Notes: generated by a model from the letters alone, not told the origin. A stretch of 64,000 nucleotides of DNA from Candolleomyces eurysporus (GCA_027579435.1 JANBPK010000954.1:1-64000); one strand, 5' to 3'. Numbered from the stretch's first letter, positions 32,729 through 45,377 are shown. A program made the numbers and translations.

Positions 32729-35670
32729 TCACAAGCACATAGTCCAAGCCGGGAAAGCACTCTGATCCCTAACCAACGCATCCTCACACCCATACCACTC
32801 CAACCATTCCGCAACATGGTACATAACCCTCCTCCTCGACCAAGGCTCCAGCTCAAGCANCGTCGCTCCAGGACTAACGGCACCTCCAGGACCGGAAGCT
32901 GGNATCGTTCCACCAAGTATTCCGCTCGATAAAAGCCCAGATGACGANCCTCTGGGCATGGGTGGTCCACNANTGGACGCNCCATACCCACTCCCACTCC
33001 CATACGGGGCAGNCCCCGANCCTGGNTACTCTCCACCGTGANCGTTGCCTCTCGAGTCCATTTCAGATCCACGTCCACCCATCCCACCGCCGCCTCCAGC
33101 AGGTGGTGGTCCAGGTGCAGGAGTAGGGTTCAGCAAATGTGCATGCGCATGAGGTGGGTGTGGGTTGCTCGATCCTGGGTGGCCGTGTGTATGCCCGGAA
33201 TGAGGGTGACCAGTATGTGTTTGCGGTCGGATAAGATGCAGGAGACGTTCATTGCCCATCCGCCCGTCATGTCCCCATCGCTCTCCCCTATCTCCAGACG
33301 GCGATAAAGGCCTACGAGGTGTANTCGAACTCGAAGACATAGACGAGTAGGGCGGGTTGGAAGCTGAACTTTGGCTCGAGGAGTGTGGAGACGGCGCGTG
33401 GTGTGAGGTCATTGAGGGTAGGATCGGTCTCACAGAGGGTACGCCTAGAGGTGGTGACNAACCTTGGGGAGAGAAATAAGCAAACGGGCAAGATTGAAAA
33501 TGCAGGAGATCAGCTTACCTAGGCTCGAGTACCCAGATCCAGCACCATATTTCCTGCGATGCACTGTCCAATAATTCTGACCAACCCTCACGACACGAAC
33601 TGTTGGGAACCCTTGCTCAACAATCAACGACGCATGGCGAACATTGAGCTCCGTAAACCCAATGAAGCGGAGGTTCGGCGGCATACCCTGCCTCAAGCTC
33701 TGNGAAGCAAACCAATCAGCGACCAGGTCAAACTCGATCAATCTATGAAAAAGGNANCTNACACTGAGGAAAGGGATCGGATCCCTCGCTGTCGTATTCG
33801 CATAATCCAAACTTAGGGTCAAGGCGGTAACACTCCTCGGAACCAACCAACTCGCCAACCCAGGACTCAAATCCGCAGGATACGTGATCGCCAACCCTTT
33901 GAGNGCCTCCAACGATGGCAACACACCCCAAACAGCCGCAGAAAACCCAACNCTCGCTTGTACATGCTCATCGCACGTAACCATCAACTTCAGACTCCTC
34001 AACCGCCTCCTGCCCCTCAAAAAGTCCGCAATGGAGCCAAANAGCTCCCGATCGGAGGTTCGCCGNCCAATAGAGGAGATGGTGAACGAAAAGTTGCGTA
34101 GGAATGGGAGGGCGATGGGGGTCCCGTTGTCGTTGAGAGAGACAGTCTGGGACGGACCACCGATTGCTCCACTACCGCCGGCGCCACCGCTGCCAGCAGA
34201 CCCTGNGGGTACCATCCACCCAGCACTGGCACTCTTGAACTCTCGGCTGACGCCTCCGCTTTCCAGTGCACAGCACACAATGCTGAGGTTCTCCAGCTGA
34301 CGCCCGTCGCGCAAAATATCTCCAATCATACCACCGCCGTGTTCTTTGCTGAAATGGCCGGTGAAATTGAGCGAGGTGAGATTGCGGATGGAGACGTAGG
34401 TNACGGGGAACGCCCANTGCGGTGATGGNGAGGAGTGNGTATTCTCCAAAGACAGAGAGGATAGATGATTGCGGCTGAGTGTGAGAAGAGGNGTGATGCA
34501 GGAGAGTGTCCCACCAGAGGTCGTNTACGAGAAGTGGGATAAATTTCGGAGTTCGAGGAANGAAAGGTCTGCTGGGGCATCTGGTGAGCTAGAAAAGATA
34601 ANAGTAAGCATCGGGGNGAAATAGGNACGAGCATNAGACAGACGTACTGTAATGACAGCCCATGCAGCCTCGTCCCTGTAGTCTGCAGTATTCTCAAAAC
34701 CGGCACAATACTCTCGCTCGGCGCCGACAAATAAATGTTCTTCAGATTCGCAAGTTTCGGCAGTACGTTCGTCAACATCCCTATAAAACNGGTCAGCAAC
34801 CATGCTTCCCATTACAAAAAGAATATTGATGAATACTCACCCGTCTGGAACGCCATGCTCCCNTCTCTATCCCTCCTCGAACTGCAGTANATCTTGAGAG
34901 TNCGAACCGCATTCGCAAACTTCTGGTCCACAATCAACCTNGTCAAAACATCCGCAGTGCGTTGCGCATGCCTCCCTTCATCTCTCTCCCTCTCCTCCAT
35001 GAGTGCTTCTCGATCTCTCATCCCTCCACCCAAATATCCCACTGCACCAGAACTCATCGCTCCTCCAGCTTCGTCGTCACTTTCGCCTCCGCCACCATAT
35101 CCGCTGTAGTCTCCGGTAAAGTGGAGGTCGAGTTCCCTGAAGAGTAGCTGGGAAGCTACTCGTGACAGGATATGGGGCACGAATAGGAGTGTCTTGAGGT
35201 CTCGGCGAGGGAGGAACAGAGCAACTTCTCTCCAAATCTCAATGGATATCCGTTCCAGTTGCCTTGAGAATGGCACGTGGTGCTGTGTTGCAATGCCGGT
35301 GGCTCCCGATTCGGGTGAGGATGGGCGCGACAAAGTCGTTGAACTTGGGGCAAGGAGCTGTAAAGGAAAAGCAAACAGGTGGATGTGATGAGTATAACCA
35401 TTGCTATGCAACAAGATGGGACGCACATCCGCATCCGCATCACGAAAGGAGAACGAACAAAATACACACCTTATCTATAGTCTGCGACCTAGCATGCAAC
35501 ATCGCTTTTGCTTCCACATTGTCGGGATCTGCCATTAACGCAGCCCTTAGGTCTGTAGAAGGAGCAGATTCAGCATCGTCAGCACGTCTACTCGCAGCCT
35601 CGGGGTGAAGATTCGGATGGTATGAATGGTGTGCTTGGTGAATCGGCATCGTCGCCAACAACGACGACAT
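32729..35670 (-). CDS. F-box protein with leucine-rich-type region and low-complexity C-terminus
   Basis: Multi-exon gene. Exon 1 (35470-35670) starts MSSLLATMPIHQAHHSYHP; the ATG was chosen over an upstream non-ATG extension. Exon 2 (34841-35357) holds an F-box-like stretch, QLERISIEIWREVALFLPRR with TLLFVPHILSRVASQLLFREL, a common beginning of agaricomycete F-box proteins. Exon 3 begins LPKLANLKNIYLSAPSESIV, and later exons contain LRNLSHFS, LSSLSLEN and LRSLKLMV segments compatible with leucine-rich repeats, ending with FPTVRVVRVGQNYWTVHRR. The last part is Ser/Pro/His/Gly-rich with a conserved-looking tail, RRRVMYHVAEWLEWYGCED. Unrelated in sequence to the F-box family around it. More than 20 ambiguous bases lie inside, so exon 3-5 boundaries and the exact frame are uncertain. 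Confidence 0.65.
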
Positions 35671-37082
35671 GGAGGTGGGCGCCGAAACCAAAAAGCAAGG
35701 GAAGGGAAGAAGAGGGGAACCATCATCACCGTCGCACAGTGTCACAGTGCCGGCCTCGACGCAGTATTGATCGAACAGGGATGAGAAATTCCAGACAGTC
35801 GATGTGGGCGATTCTAGGCGCGTCTAGCAGAATTCTCGACGCGCCTCCGCCCCCCTCCTAACGCCCACCACCGAGAAACGCCCACCACACCGAGAAACAT
35901 CCACCGATAGAAATCGAAACCCGGAGTAAATGAACAATGTTCACTCACCTTCCATACCGCTGATGGAACAGCCATTTGAGAATCTCGCTTTCGCTCTGAG
36001 AACTCGTGCTCTTGCTTTACTCTCTAGACTGAGAGTGGCCACTGATAGGCAGGACTGCGTGGCGTTTTCGATTACAGTTTTGAGGCGGCTAGATAAAAGC
36101 AATCATGTGAGCGCCGGATGCATAAGGAAGGAACCAGGGGAAGAAAGGAAGTATAAGAGAAAAAGGGGAAGGAAGTAGTAGCGCGAAGTTCGGGCGCACG
36201 AAAACGGCTGTGTAGCGCTCGACCGGAGTCCAGGTCCGGTCCAGATAAGTCTGATTTAGCTGGCTTGGGAAAGGAACATAGGAATCCGGAAGATGGTGCC
36301 TTGGAGCCTTGGACGTGGACATGATTCCAAGCAATCCAATCAGACACAGCAGATGAACAATAAACGGGGAGAAACGTTTGGAATGCAACGTGCCGTCAAC
36401 CACACAAAAACGGGCGCCTCCCCTCGAGGCCCTGCCCAATGAGGACCAGGAGATCGTTGAGAGACTGAATGGAATGGAAGGAGGAAAACACGCAAGCAGG
36501 CAAGCCTGGATTGGCTGCCTGGCTGCTGCGAGGCAGACGATATGGCCGCCGAACCAATCGCCTGTGTCCTAATTCCCCATTGCGGATGGACAAATGGGTC
36601 GCTCGGAGACCCATCCACACACGATCGAGATTCGAGGATGCACGAGTGAACTCGAGGCCCACCTTCGCCCGAGGAATCGGGGAAGAGAAGCTGTACCGAG
36701 GGATCGTATCGATGCGACGCTCACGGGGACGATCGGTAGGAAGCAGTGTGATGGTCGGACGATTGTGGGGAAAGAGAGTTTGACCACAGGAACGAAAAGG
36801 AAAAGATTGTTGGCGCAAAAAAGCGAGACCAAGAGAATTTCTCGGACGGTCGCGTTGGCTCCTGCACGGAGACCATGAAGCGCTGCGGACTTCATGAAGG
36901 CTTTCCGAAGCTAGGCCCGCAGTACGAAATGAAATGAAGGGGTAGAGTGAAGCACTCCACAGTCGCATGGAAAGCACGATGGAGAGTCCAATCAAGCGAC
37001 GACCTCCCGAGCGGGGGGCAGGAAGAATGGTGAAGAAAAGCGAATGAGAGAGTGAATAAACGAATGAAGGATACGCACCCTT
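35671..37082. other. Unresolved region with open frames but no identifiable gene
   Basis: Several minus-strand frames are open for 60-200 codons and bounded by plausible splice signals, for example after an acceptor near 36905 (LRKAFMKSAALHGLRAGAN). These may be exons of the gene whose first exon is at 37083-37200, but no splice combination kept a single frame. Nothing recognised. Confidence 0.3.
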
Positions 37083-37200
37083 CAGGTGTCATATTCTTCA
37101 GCGCGAATAACAACAAATCCGCTTTTTCGATATCGGAGAGGTAGGACGCTACGTCTCGTATCGAGGCGTCCAGAATTTTGGGGTTAAATACCGTCGCCAT
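37083..37200 (-). CDS. Probable first coding exon of an unidentified gene
   Basis: An ATG at 37198-37200, preceded by an A/C-rich leader-like sequence, starts MATVFNPKILDASIRDVASY and runs through LSDIEKADLLLFALKNMTPEG to a GT donor (gtgcgt). Composition is amphipathic and protein-like. Continuation downstream on the minus strand is likely, but the second exon could not be fixed in frame. No family assigned. Confidence 0.4.
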
Positions 37201-39589
37201 GTCTCTTCTTTTCTTGAGGGGGTTGGAAATCGAGGTTGGCGGTTTTGGGGAGCCTTTGCCCTCGAGCTTCCTGGTTTTTCTAGTTCAAGAGTTGCGTTCC
37301 TGAACGAATGTCGGACCTCGGTTTCCAAAGCTACAGGTTAGTTGATAAAGGAGAGGTGAAGAGTGAGGGGAAAGGGAAGAGGTCGTCAACCAAGCTCTGA
37401 CCCTGATTGAACGCCGTTTGCTTACCTCGAAACGGAACCAATCTCTAAGGATAGGATAGGATATAATAAGATAGAAAGCCGACCCTGACGATGGGCCAAT
37501 GACAAGGTCGAGAACAGCGCCTAGCGTTGCTGGAGGATACCTGAAACCAGAGGCAAGGGTGGAAGCGGGAAGTTTAGGAAGACGATCAGAAAAGAGAGAG
37601 ACAGGTAGGCGTAGCGTTATGGTCGAACCGAATGCTCACCTTTGCGATGACCGGGGCCTGGTTTCCGTGTTCGTGGTAAAACGACGGTCCTTCTTGCCAA
37701 CGGTCGAAGTAGTCGGAATAAGCGTGCACAAGAGAGGCAGCAAGACGGTCTGGGTCTAGAGCTCGCTCGTTCGCTGATATGAACAAATCTGTATGGAGTA
37801 TCGAGTGTATCTGATCAAGAAGAGAACGTAAGCGTCTCTGCCCGGGTTACAAGCGAACGAAGCAAGGTCGACGATGCGCCAGGCCAGGCCAGGGATATGC
37901 AGGACAGGCCGAGGACAAGGACGGGGTGACGGTGAGGTCAACGAATGGGTGGAGGGGGAGGCAAAGCGGCGCGGGCGGAGAAACGAAACGAATTGAATGA
38001 AATGACACTGATGATGCACCCCTCTCAGCCCAGCCTCAATCCGAGAGGTTGGTAATATAAAAATACGCCACAACAATAATCGGACAACCGGGAAGGTACT
38101 TACCTCTCCTTCTTCTCCTTGTCTTCTGGAGAAGCACCCAACTCTGCCCCTTCCCTTGCCTTGGGCCCTATGAGCCCCAGCAAAACCTCCGAGGATAACA
38201 AGAAGATTAACAAATGGCAGTTGTGAGAAGCCGCGTAGTAGCGAACTTGAGGAAAGATTTTCGGGACGCTTCGTTCTTCGCGGATAGATAGATAGATCCT
38301 AGCGAGCGCGGTAACACCCTCTCCTCAGTGGCGTTTCGAAGAAAGCAACGAAGGATCGTGGTTGGCTGGCTGGCTGGTTGGCTGGCAAGCAATGACGAGA
38401 ACGGCAACAACAGCAGTTGCACCGGTCAATGCATATCACCTGTGACCAATGACGAACCATGGAAAAGCGAATGAGGCAGAACCCAGGACGAGACAAAACA
38501 CGTTACGGTATGTCGGGTCCAGGCCACGTTCTAGACTTTGACGTGTGGACGTGGACAGNCAGGAGGACACCTGCCAATCAGGGACAGGCACCTTCTCTCT
38601 CCGGGACGCGGCGATTAGATAACTACCACGAACCCGCCCTAGCCAATTGGAGTGCAGACATCACCATCTCTCCCGCCCACGCGAGCGACCGACGGCCACA
38701 CGCGTGGATGCCAGATCCAATCTTCGAAATTATATATTAATACAGTGGCCGCCAATCCCGTCGAGAGGAAACCAATGCTGCAGTGGGCACTGATATGTGC
38801 TCCATGTACACTGCCATTCAACATCTCCAGAGACGGGTGTCATACTTACACGCTAAGCTTCACTCCAACTTGCTTCCTCGCACTTTCTGCGTAGAACTGC
38901 CCCCTGGAAACCCGTACTTATAAATTTGTGGAGCATCGTTTACATCCAGTAATTCATTCTTGAATCTTATTCGGCAGCGGCGGTGGCTCTCCATAGGCTA
39001 ATGAACGACAGGCTATGGCAGGCGCCCTGGTGCTCCGAGTCGAGTCCCCTCTCCTGGATCCTGATTCCTGAGTCACCTTCCACGTTTATTCGCGATAAAT
39101 ATGTCTTATTCGCGTCCTGTTAACCTCCACCGGGCTCCACGTGTGTATAAATGTCACCCCCCCCACGCTACCCAAGTGCCAGAATAAGTGAGCCGAACAG
39201 TACCTGCGAGAGCATACTACACTTGTCAAGCTCTGCCAAGTCAGGCGATCGAGGTACCTGGATGCCAATTAATCCAACAAGGTTTGACAGCAATGCCATG
39301 TGCGATTAACTAACTCTAGATGGTTAAACTCAAGCGGCACTCCATCCTACTGGTCGAGAAAATTTAATTGACAAGGGATATATAACCAACGCTACAGCTG
39401 GAATAGTAAGACGTGTTAGTTGGAATTCTGGACCTCAAGAACGTTGAATGATGACAAAGAACTTAGAAAAGGTACGAGAAGCGTCAGACAACATAACTAA
39501 TTGCTGGCAAGTAAACGAGCAGAGAATTAGAAGTGAGACGGCGGCGGAGGCTGCTCGCACCGGGCCTCCATTTCATCAATGACGAGAGT
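37201..39589. other. Unresolved stretch with one exon-like frame and simple repeats
   Basis: A minus-strand frame at about 37640-37780 (LDPDRLAASLVHAYSDYFDR, then QEGPSFYHEHGNQAPVIAK before a gtgagc donor) looks like a coding exon of another unidentified gene. Another near 38110-38180 reads LLGLIGPKAREGAELGASP before a gtaagt donor. Simple repeats include GATA units at 38283-38297 and TGGC/GGCT units at about 38360-38390. From 38800 to 39589 I see nothing coding. Confidence 0.35.
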
Positions 39590-39760
39590 GGCAGAGAACT
39601 AAACTCCAAAATATTCACCTCACTCCCGATACGGCAGCGGCGGAACCTCTTCTACCCCCGCCCTACTCCTCGACCGCACCCCCAAAAAGCTCTGCGCTCC
39701 GAATCTGACTCCCAAACGGACTCGGACTCGAAACCTGGACAGTTTACTGCCTAACACTAA
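39590..39760 (-). pseudogene. Relic of the membrane-protein C-terminal tail, copy 1
   Basis: The minus-strand sequence resembles the last part of the gene at 41098-42873, including the segment encoding GGAVEE and a proline/tyrosine end (EEVPPLPYRE-stop), with an in-frame stop between. Only the tail is present. Confidence 0.5.
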
Positions 39761-39879
39761 CAGTCTCGCGTTAACTCTTGAGAGGTAATCTCCTGGCGGC
39801 GGGTTCTCACCAGCTGAAGGTGAAGAAAATTTTCTCGGGAAGCATTGTCTGTGGGTAGTGACCTAATTCTGAGAAAACT

Positions 39880-40070
39880 CNAAGATATCCAATTGAGAGA
39901 ACAAGAACGCCCGATACGGCGGTGCGGGCGGAGCCTCTTCTACCCACGCCCACTCCTCGACCGCGCCCCCAAACTTTGCTCCGGTTCCCAAACGAACTGT
40001 ACCTGCGTGCACCCCGCTATGAAGCCAAGCCAAGCCAGACGTTCGAGTACCTGAACGCCATTCATTCATT
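39880..40070 (-). pseudogene. Relic of the membrane-protein C-terminal tail, copy 2
   Basis: Minus-strand frame reading GAKFGGAVEEWAWVEEAPPA then PPYRAF, clearly related to the tail of the gene at 41098-42873 and to the relic at 39590-39760. The frame runs on without the stop expected after the tyrosine. No upstream domains remain. Confidence 0.5.
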
Positions 40071-41097
40071 CCTTCATTCTCGGTCTTGAACTTTAACCTC
40101 CGCAGGGTAGAGGAAGGGCTCACGCATTCTCTCCACGTCATAGGGACTCGACCTGGGCTGCTACCTAGTAGCACTTTCGTACACCAGCGACATTCTTAGC
40201 TTATCCAGCCACCGCACTTATGAATTTCTGGTACCATTCCGTTAACTGTCATAATTCCACGGGTGCCTCCCCCTTACACTGAACAGATGCCAGCCCTATG
40301 GTGGTTCCGCTATGCCGTGCTTCGGGTCGGATGTGGGACTGGTGTGAATTCAAGTTGCGAGAACGAGTGAAGGAGTCGACTCGCGGGCTGCACCAATCAC
40401 TATTTGATGGTGCCATCGTCTTCAAATCCAAGCAAGGCCAAACATCGCGCTGGGTCGATGCAGAAACCCAGAATCTTTCTGTACGTTCCCATAAGCAAGG
40501 AGAATATTCATGCAGTATGCCATGAAGAGCTGAAGGTAACCATCGTGGTGAGAGGAAAGAATGGGTGGGGAACAAGTTGCGAGCTCGGAGGGCAATTTAA
40601 ATGGCGATTCAAAGACGGATGTCTCAACTTCTTATCTTCTCTACCATTTTGTTCAAGGTATTCTACTTATGAGCCCTCAACACTAGAGTTGTAAGATATT
40701 GTCTCTGTCGACCGGTCCAGAGATAAGTTGTATGCAAATAAATTAACTATCGATACATGCAATGATTAAACTCTAAAAATACTCATACTAGTACAGGAAA
40801 TGACAGTGCATAGGTATAGCTAACGCTACAAGTGACGTTAAAAAATTGATGCCAAATCGAATGTTCGAACTCGACCAAAGTAAATGGGAATGGAAACGCA
40901 AAACAATGAGCGTGAACCTTATAATGATGATGCAGTTAGCAGTCCGATAAAACGTATCAGGCCAGATAGAATGGCCAAAATCCTAGGGGAGCAACGAACA
41001 ATCTTGGTCGAAACTTGAACCCATTAATCGTAAAAGAGATCCACAAACGAATCTCAAAGCCAAAAGGCGGAAACAGACGCGCAAATCCTGAATGTCA
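40071..41097. other. Gene-free stretch
   Basis: AT-richer DNA with short overlapping open frames on both strands and no motif I recognise. Probably decayed flank of the tail relics. Confidence 0.35.
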
Positions 41098-42873
41098 TCA
41101 CACCACATACGGCGGCGGGGCCTCGCTCTCCGTCCCACCCCTCGACCGCGCCCCAAACCAGCTCTGCCCCCCAGAACGAACCTGTCGAAGCCGTGTTTGA
41201 CCGCCCAACGTTCACCGCCGACACCAGTCTCGCGTTGATCCGTGATAGGTAGGCAATGATACTCCAGAGTTCTTGAACTTGGGCTTGTTGATTCGGCGGG
41301 TTCTGGCCACCCGCAGCAGAGGCTTCCCCAGAAGGACCGTCGGTTCGTGATGACTGAGCAGCAGAGCCAGACGACGGCGGTGGAGCTGGCGGTGGTGTCT
41401 GCGGCCGAATATCCAGAATAGTGGACCGCAGGAACTTGCGCGCATTATTGAGCGAAAACTCCAAATCCAGTCTCACTGCAAAACAGAAAACAAAAACAAA
41501 AATGTCAGAAACTTGGAAGTGGGAAGGGATGACGGAATTCGAGACATACCAGTCTCCGCCAACCTCCTCACAACCTCCGGCCGTCTTTTCAAAAAGCTCC
41601 TCAGCCAACTCAAGAAAACCAACACCAATCCGAGCCCCACGAACACCGCAATCAGAACCCAAGCATACTTGGGTGTGACTTTACTCGAATCGTGGGCAGT
41701 AGACGTGGTGAGTATGAGCAGCTCGTCGTAATCCCGCGAGAGCGGGTCGTACGTGAAGTAATCAATGACAAGAGCCTGCTGGCTCTCAGGGGCGGGGGAC
41801 GGGGAGTGTATGGCCGTGATGTTGATCAAGAGCGAGTGGAACTTGTCGCCTGCGATGAACCCCGACGAGAAGAGCTCGTAGTTCTGCATCGACACCATCC
41901 CGAGAGCCGAAGTCGCCGAGGTAGCGTTCTCGGCAGTGACAGCTGTGGTGGTGGTAGCAGAACTCGACCCGTACCTCCTCACTTGAGGCGGCATCTTATC
42001 CACTGTATATGACACCGTCATGCCTCCCCCACTGCTAGCTTGCTGTGAGAACAAGCCAAACACGCTTATTGCGCTCCCCTGAAAGTTGAGCTGGACAGTA
42101 TCCCCAACTTGCCTCCCAACGCGTACTCCCCCTCCATAGGCATGAGCATCGGAGACCTGGCTCTTCCCTTCGAGGGTGAACGATTCTTGGGTTTGTGTCC
42201 ATGAACCTGAGTACGTGACATTGCCGTCGGTGTCATCGACTAGGACGGGGCCTGAAATGTTCTGCGACGCTTTATTTGCTGCGACCTTGGCGTGGTCGAC
42301 GGAAAGACCGGGTGGGAGGTTATAGAACCTGACGGTTGTTGGAGGTGAGGATGCGTCGGTTTCTGGAGTTTGGACGGAGTACCACACGCCGTAGGATAGG
42401 CTTGCAGTGGTATTGGATGACGAGGGAAGGGTAGTAGAGTTGGAGGATGATGGGGATGGGGATGGGGATGGGGACGACGATGACCAGCTCCCGCCGAAGC
42501 TAGCTTCACCCGGCTCCTGGCCGTTCACGGAGACGCGAAAGCGCTGCCCTTCAGCAGCGGACGGGGCAAGCCCGTACAGCGAGAGGCCTCCGCCTATTCG
42601 CCAGTCAGTCGTTGCACACACAAGTTCAACAGCGCGCGTAGGTACCCACCTTGATATGTTACGGTAAGCGACTCCTCTTCTTCGTCGCCAGATCCAGCTG
42701 TACTGTCCCCACCCAAGACCGTAGCTGACCCCCCCNAGCCATTGTAAGTCAGGAAACACAGTCCACCCTCGTGTTGTCGATTGCGAGAACGTAAACACGT
42801 CTCGGTCGGTGTCGTCGTAGAGCAAGTCGATATTCAAGGCCGAGACGAAGTGGAAGCCGTCAGTTGGAGGCAT
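41098..42873 (-). CDS. Single-pass membrane protein with beta-sandwich-like ectodomains
   Basis: Exons 42650-42873, 41550-42593 and 41098-41475. The large N-terminal part has two repeats of a basidiomycete-type module: SLTVTYQGGGLSLYGL and TVQLNFQGSAISVFGL, each preceded by a W-containing strand (GWTVFPDL; TYSGSW). A Ser/Thr/Pro-rich linker, several NxS/T sites and DYFTYDP follow. One membrane helix is present (WVLIAVFVGLGLVLVFLSWL), then a cytosolic tail ending SEAPPPYVV-stop, which contains a PPxY motif of the kind bound by WW-domain ubiquitin ligases (known for the motif; its use here is inference). No signal peptide is obvious. Two one-base frame problems remain: at the ambiguous G-run near 42736, and near 41118 just before the PPPY tail. 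I suspect consensus errors. Function unknown. Confidence 0.65.
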
Positions 42874-43240
42874 GTAGAAATCTAGAGTCTAAGGATATGG
42901 AGCGAAGAACTGTCGAACTGAACGTCCGACACCGGTGAGGAGAGGAATATCAAGATCATTTTTTCATTTGTTTTTGCCATGGTAATAAGGACGAGCGAGC
43001 GCTGCTGATTCCAGCCGAGCTGTGGGCGTGCTTGGGTGAAAAGCCCAAACGAAAGAGGAAGACGAAAAGGGAGAGCCGTTCAGGAAACAAGGATGTCTTG
43101 CCAAATTGGGCACAAGGCGTCGGCATCAACCTGGCAAGCGAATTCATACCGTCGTCATCGGTTACCGGCTACCTGGATTTCTGGCACTCAGCGAGTTGTT
43201 TCAAAAATTGGAGTCGTGCAAGACTCTCCACCACGAACAT
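42570..43240. repeat. Duplicated divergent block, copy 1
   Basis: Exon 1 of the membrane-protein gene, the shared promoter and the F-box 5' end. Collinear with 46080-46850, sharing for example the stretch around the CAAATTGGGCACAAGGCGTC motif at about 43100 and 46596. Confidence 0.7.
42874..43238. other. Divergent promoter region, copied elsewhere
   Basis: Lies between the minus-strand membrane-protein gene and a plus-strand F-box relic. The same sequence, including the junction with exon 1 of the membrane-protein gene, recurs at 46380-46831, and a weaker version precedes the F-box relic at 51851. Confidence 0.6.
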
Positions 43241-43490
43241 GGCTGCGAATTTTCAACCTCGCAGCTAGTGTCCTCTATTTGCCAATCGAGCTGCACCTGT
43301 AAATTGCCCAGTATCTCGCCTTCCAGCCCCCAAACCTGTTTTCGTTGCTCAAGGTTACTCGGACCACGGCTACCTGGCCCGCACTGCTATTGAGTTGAAC
43401 CCTTCACACCGTCTACTCTCAAAATACATCTGGGACACCGCCTTCCAAATCATTTATTCCACCACATATCAGGCGATTTAATTTATCTCG
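43239..43490 (+). pseudogene. F-box family relic (exon 1 and part of exon 2)
   Basis: ATG then MAANFQPRS followed by an in-frame stop. The rest of exon 1 is recognisable (VLYLPIELHL, a stop, IAQYLAFQPPNLFSLLK), as is the VYSQ segment of exon 2. Two stops and frame changes make it non-functional. It is followed within 100 bases by the 3' end of the DUF6533 gene at 43586-45377. Confidence 0.75.
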
Positions 43491-43585
43491 TTCTACATAA
43501 CCTTGCAACCATGAATACAGCTTTGTGACATGATGGTCTACGCCGTTCCGAGCGTTCCATATTTACTTGACGAACATCAGAATTC

Positions 43586-45377
43586 TCAAACATTCCCTAC
43601 GCATTGGGAACTCTCTTCGCTTTCATCGTCAATTTCCCCGATCGTCCCAACCCTCGCAAAAATAATGCCCGAAATAGCGGATTGAGTTTCAGTGCTATTG
43701 CTCCGCCTCAGGTCCAGGAAGAGTCTATTCGCGAGGATCGGGTGTAGGACACAGACCATGCTGGTGGGTGAAAGGGATACGGTCAGCGAGCTAATTAATT
43801 ACTTCTGGAGCGAGAGCCCGACACCCACCCTGGGCAGCGATATGTAATAATTACAGTCTTGCTCGTTCGTGTCAGCAGCAGCGCCTGAAAGAAAATCGAC
43901 TCTCGCAAGCTTACCCCGAACCCTGGTGTGGACATAATCGACATGTACAGTGTGATGACTGAACATTTGGCCCTTCATATTAGAAGTAGAAGGGCAATGG
44001 ATTGAAGTAAAGGCGGACGTACCGATGATTACAACGAAGTACAGCAGGCCGTCGTAGCGAATAATTGTGATCAACGATTGGTTTGACATCCGGTCAGGGA
44101 TGCGCTGTTGAAAGTAATGCAAATAACGCCTGTAGAAGACGATACTTCCCAAAAGGAAGATGCCTGAGACATGACGCTTCAGTTTGCCAGAGATGGGATA
44201 TGATTGGCCATGCTCACAAATTTCCTGGATCAGCTTCAAGTAGTTTGAAAGGATGCGATAAACGGGGGTCTCAACGTGTAACTCGAATGGGTAGAGGGTC
44301 GGTAATCGAGAAGGCGTCACTACGTGTCCAGTATGTTAGATTGATCGGAGAGGCGAAATGATACTGATTCATACAATGCATAAGAGCGAAATGGTTTCCT
44401 GTTATAACGATTGATATTGCTACCATCATCTAAACACATGAGGGGCGTATTAGATCTGCTACGGTGCAACAATGAGAAGCGAACCGTACTCACTGCGAAT
44501 GCGATCAGCATGATGATTTTGTGGCCTCTCTTAGCCCCTAGCAATGCGTAAATGCATAACAGTAGCATTCCTTGAGGCTTTCAAGGTCAGAAGAAAGAAT
44601 GAACGCAAATGATGGATTCAGTCCAAGTTCACCAGTTGTAAAATAGACTACGAGTGCGGCGAGAACTGTGGAACAACGGCTCAACGTCCCGTTCTCAGTG
44701 CATCCACCATTTGAACAAAGACTTGCCCTCAGCAAACACGATCAACACAAAGTATGTCTGTAAAGCAATTGGCGAAGCGTCAGTGAGCTGCAAAGTCGTG
44801 TGCCAAGGGACTAAGAGGAACCTTGGCTGACGTGATATCATTTGCGTTCGCAGCCTTCACTTGACGAGAAGAGGTCATTCAGCATGTGAATATTGAAAAT
44901 GAGACGTTCTTACAGTAGATGAAAAACGGTGAGAGTACTAGACTGGTGTATCTTGAAAGGAGGAAGAGAAATTTCCCTAGCTTCCCGGGCTCCCACCATA
45001 TGTAAGTCACCTGTAGTATGAGTATGAAGAGCGGTGAATATCAGACCCCCCTTCATGCCTTACAACTTACCTCCGCTTCTAGTGTGTCCAGATAATCCAG
45101 GATCTGCAGTGTGTAGCGGTTAGTACGAGGTATGATCGTACGCTGGGTTAATGAATCAAAGAAACGCGAACATATAAAACCCGGCTCGAGACTATGTGCC
45201 CGTTAGACATAATACTTCGAACCACACGCAACACAGCTAAAGGCGCACCCAAGAGACCCTGAGGGATATCAATTAAAAAGAGTCGAGTGATCAAATTCGG
45301 GTTAAGGGAAGCAGACTCACCAGTCCAATATAAGCGTGCTGAAATTCGTCTCTGAGGTCGACAGTAGAATCAGCCAT
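43586..45377 (-). CDS. DUF6533 multi-pass membrane protein, minus-strand copy (43.6 kb)
   Basis: Starts MADSTVDLRDEFQHAYIGL. Later exons give ILDYLDTLEAE, then VTYMWWEPGKLGKFLFLLSR (DUF6533 signature), MLLLCIYALLGAKRGHKIIM, SRLPTLYPFELHVETPVYRI, LLGSIVFYRRYLHYFQ and ITIIRYDGLLYFVVIIG. The final exon VCVLHPILANRLFLDLRRSN, ETQSAISGIIFARVG ends SSQCVGNV-stop. Multiple hydrophobic exons suggest a polytopic membrane protein, function unknown. Start ATG at 45375-45377 is in the same context as in the copies at 51125 and 61546. Exons in the LDY-to-last region read without stops where checked; the short second exon was not resolved. Confidence 0.7.

Noticed and set aside
36396..36995. A 199-codon minus-strand open frame
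   Set aside because: No ATG-supported start, no motif, and competing frames are equally open; it could not be spliced in frame to the exon at 37083-37200.
38283..38390. CRISPR-like or regulatory repeat
   Set aside because: Only short GATA and TGGC/GGCT microsatellites; no spaced repeat structure, and the genome is eukaryotic.
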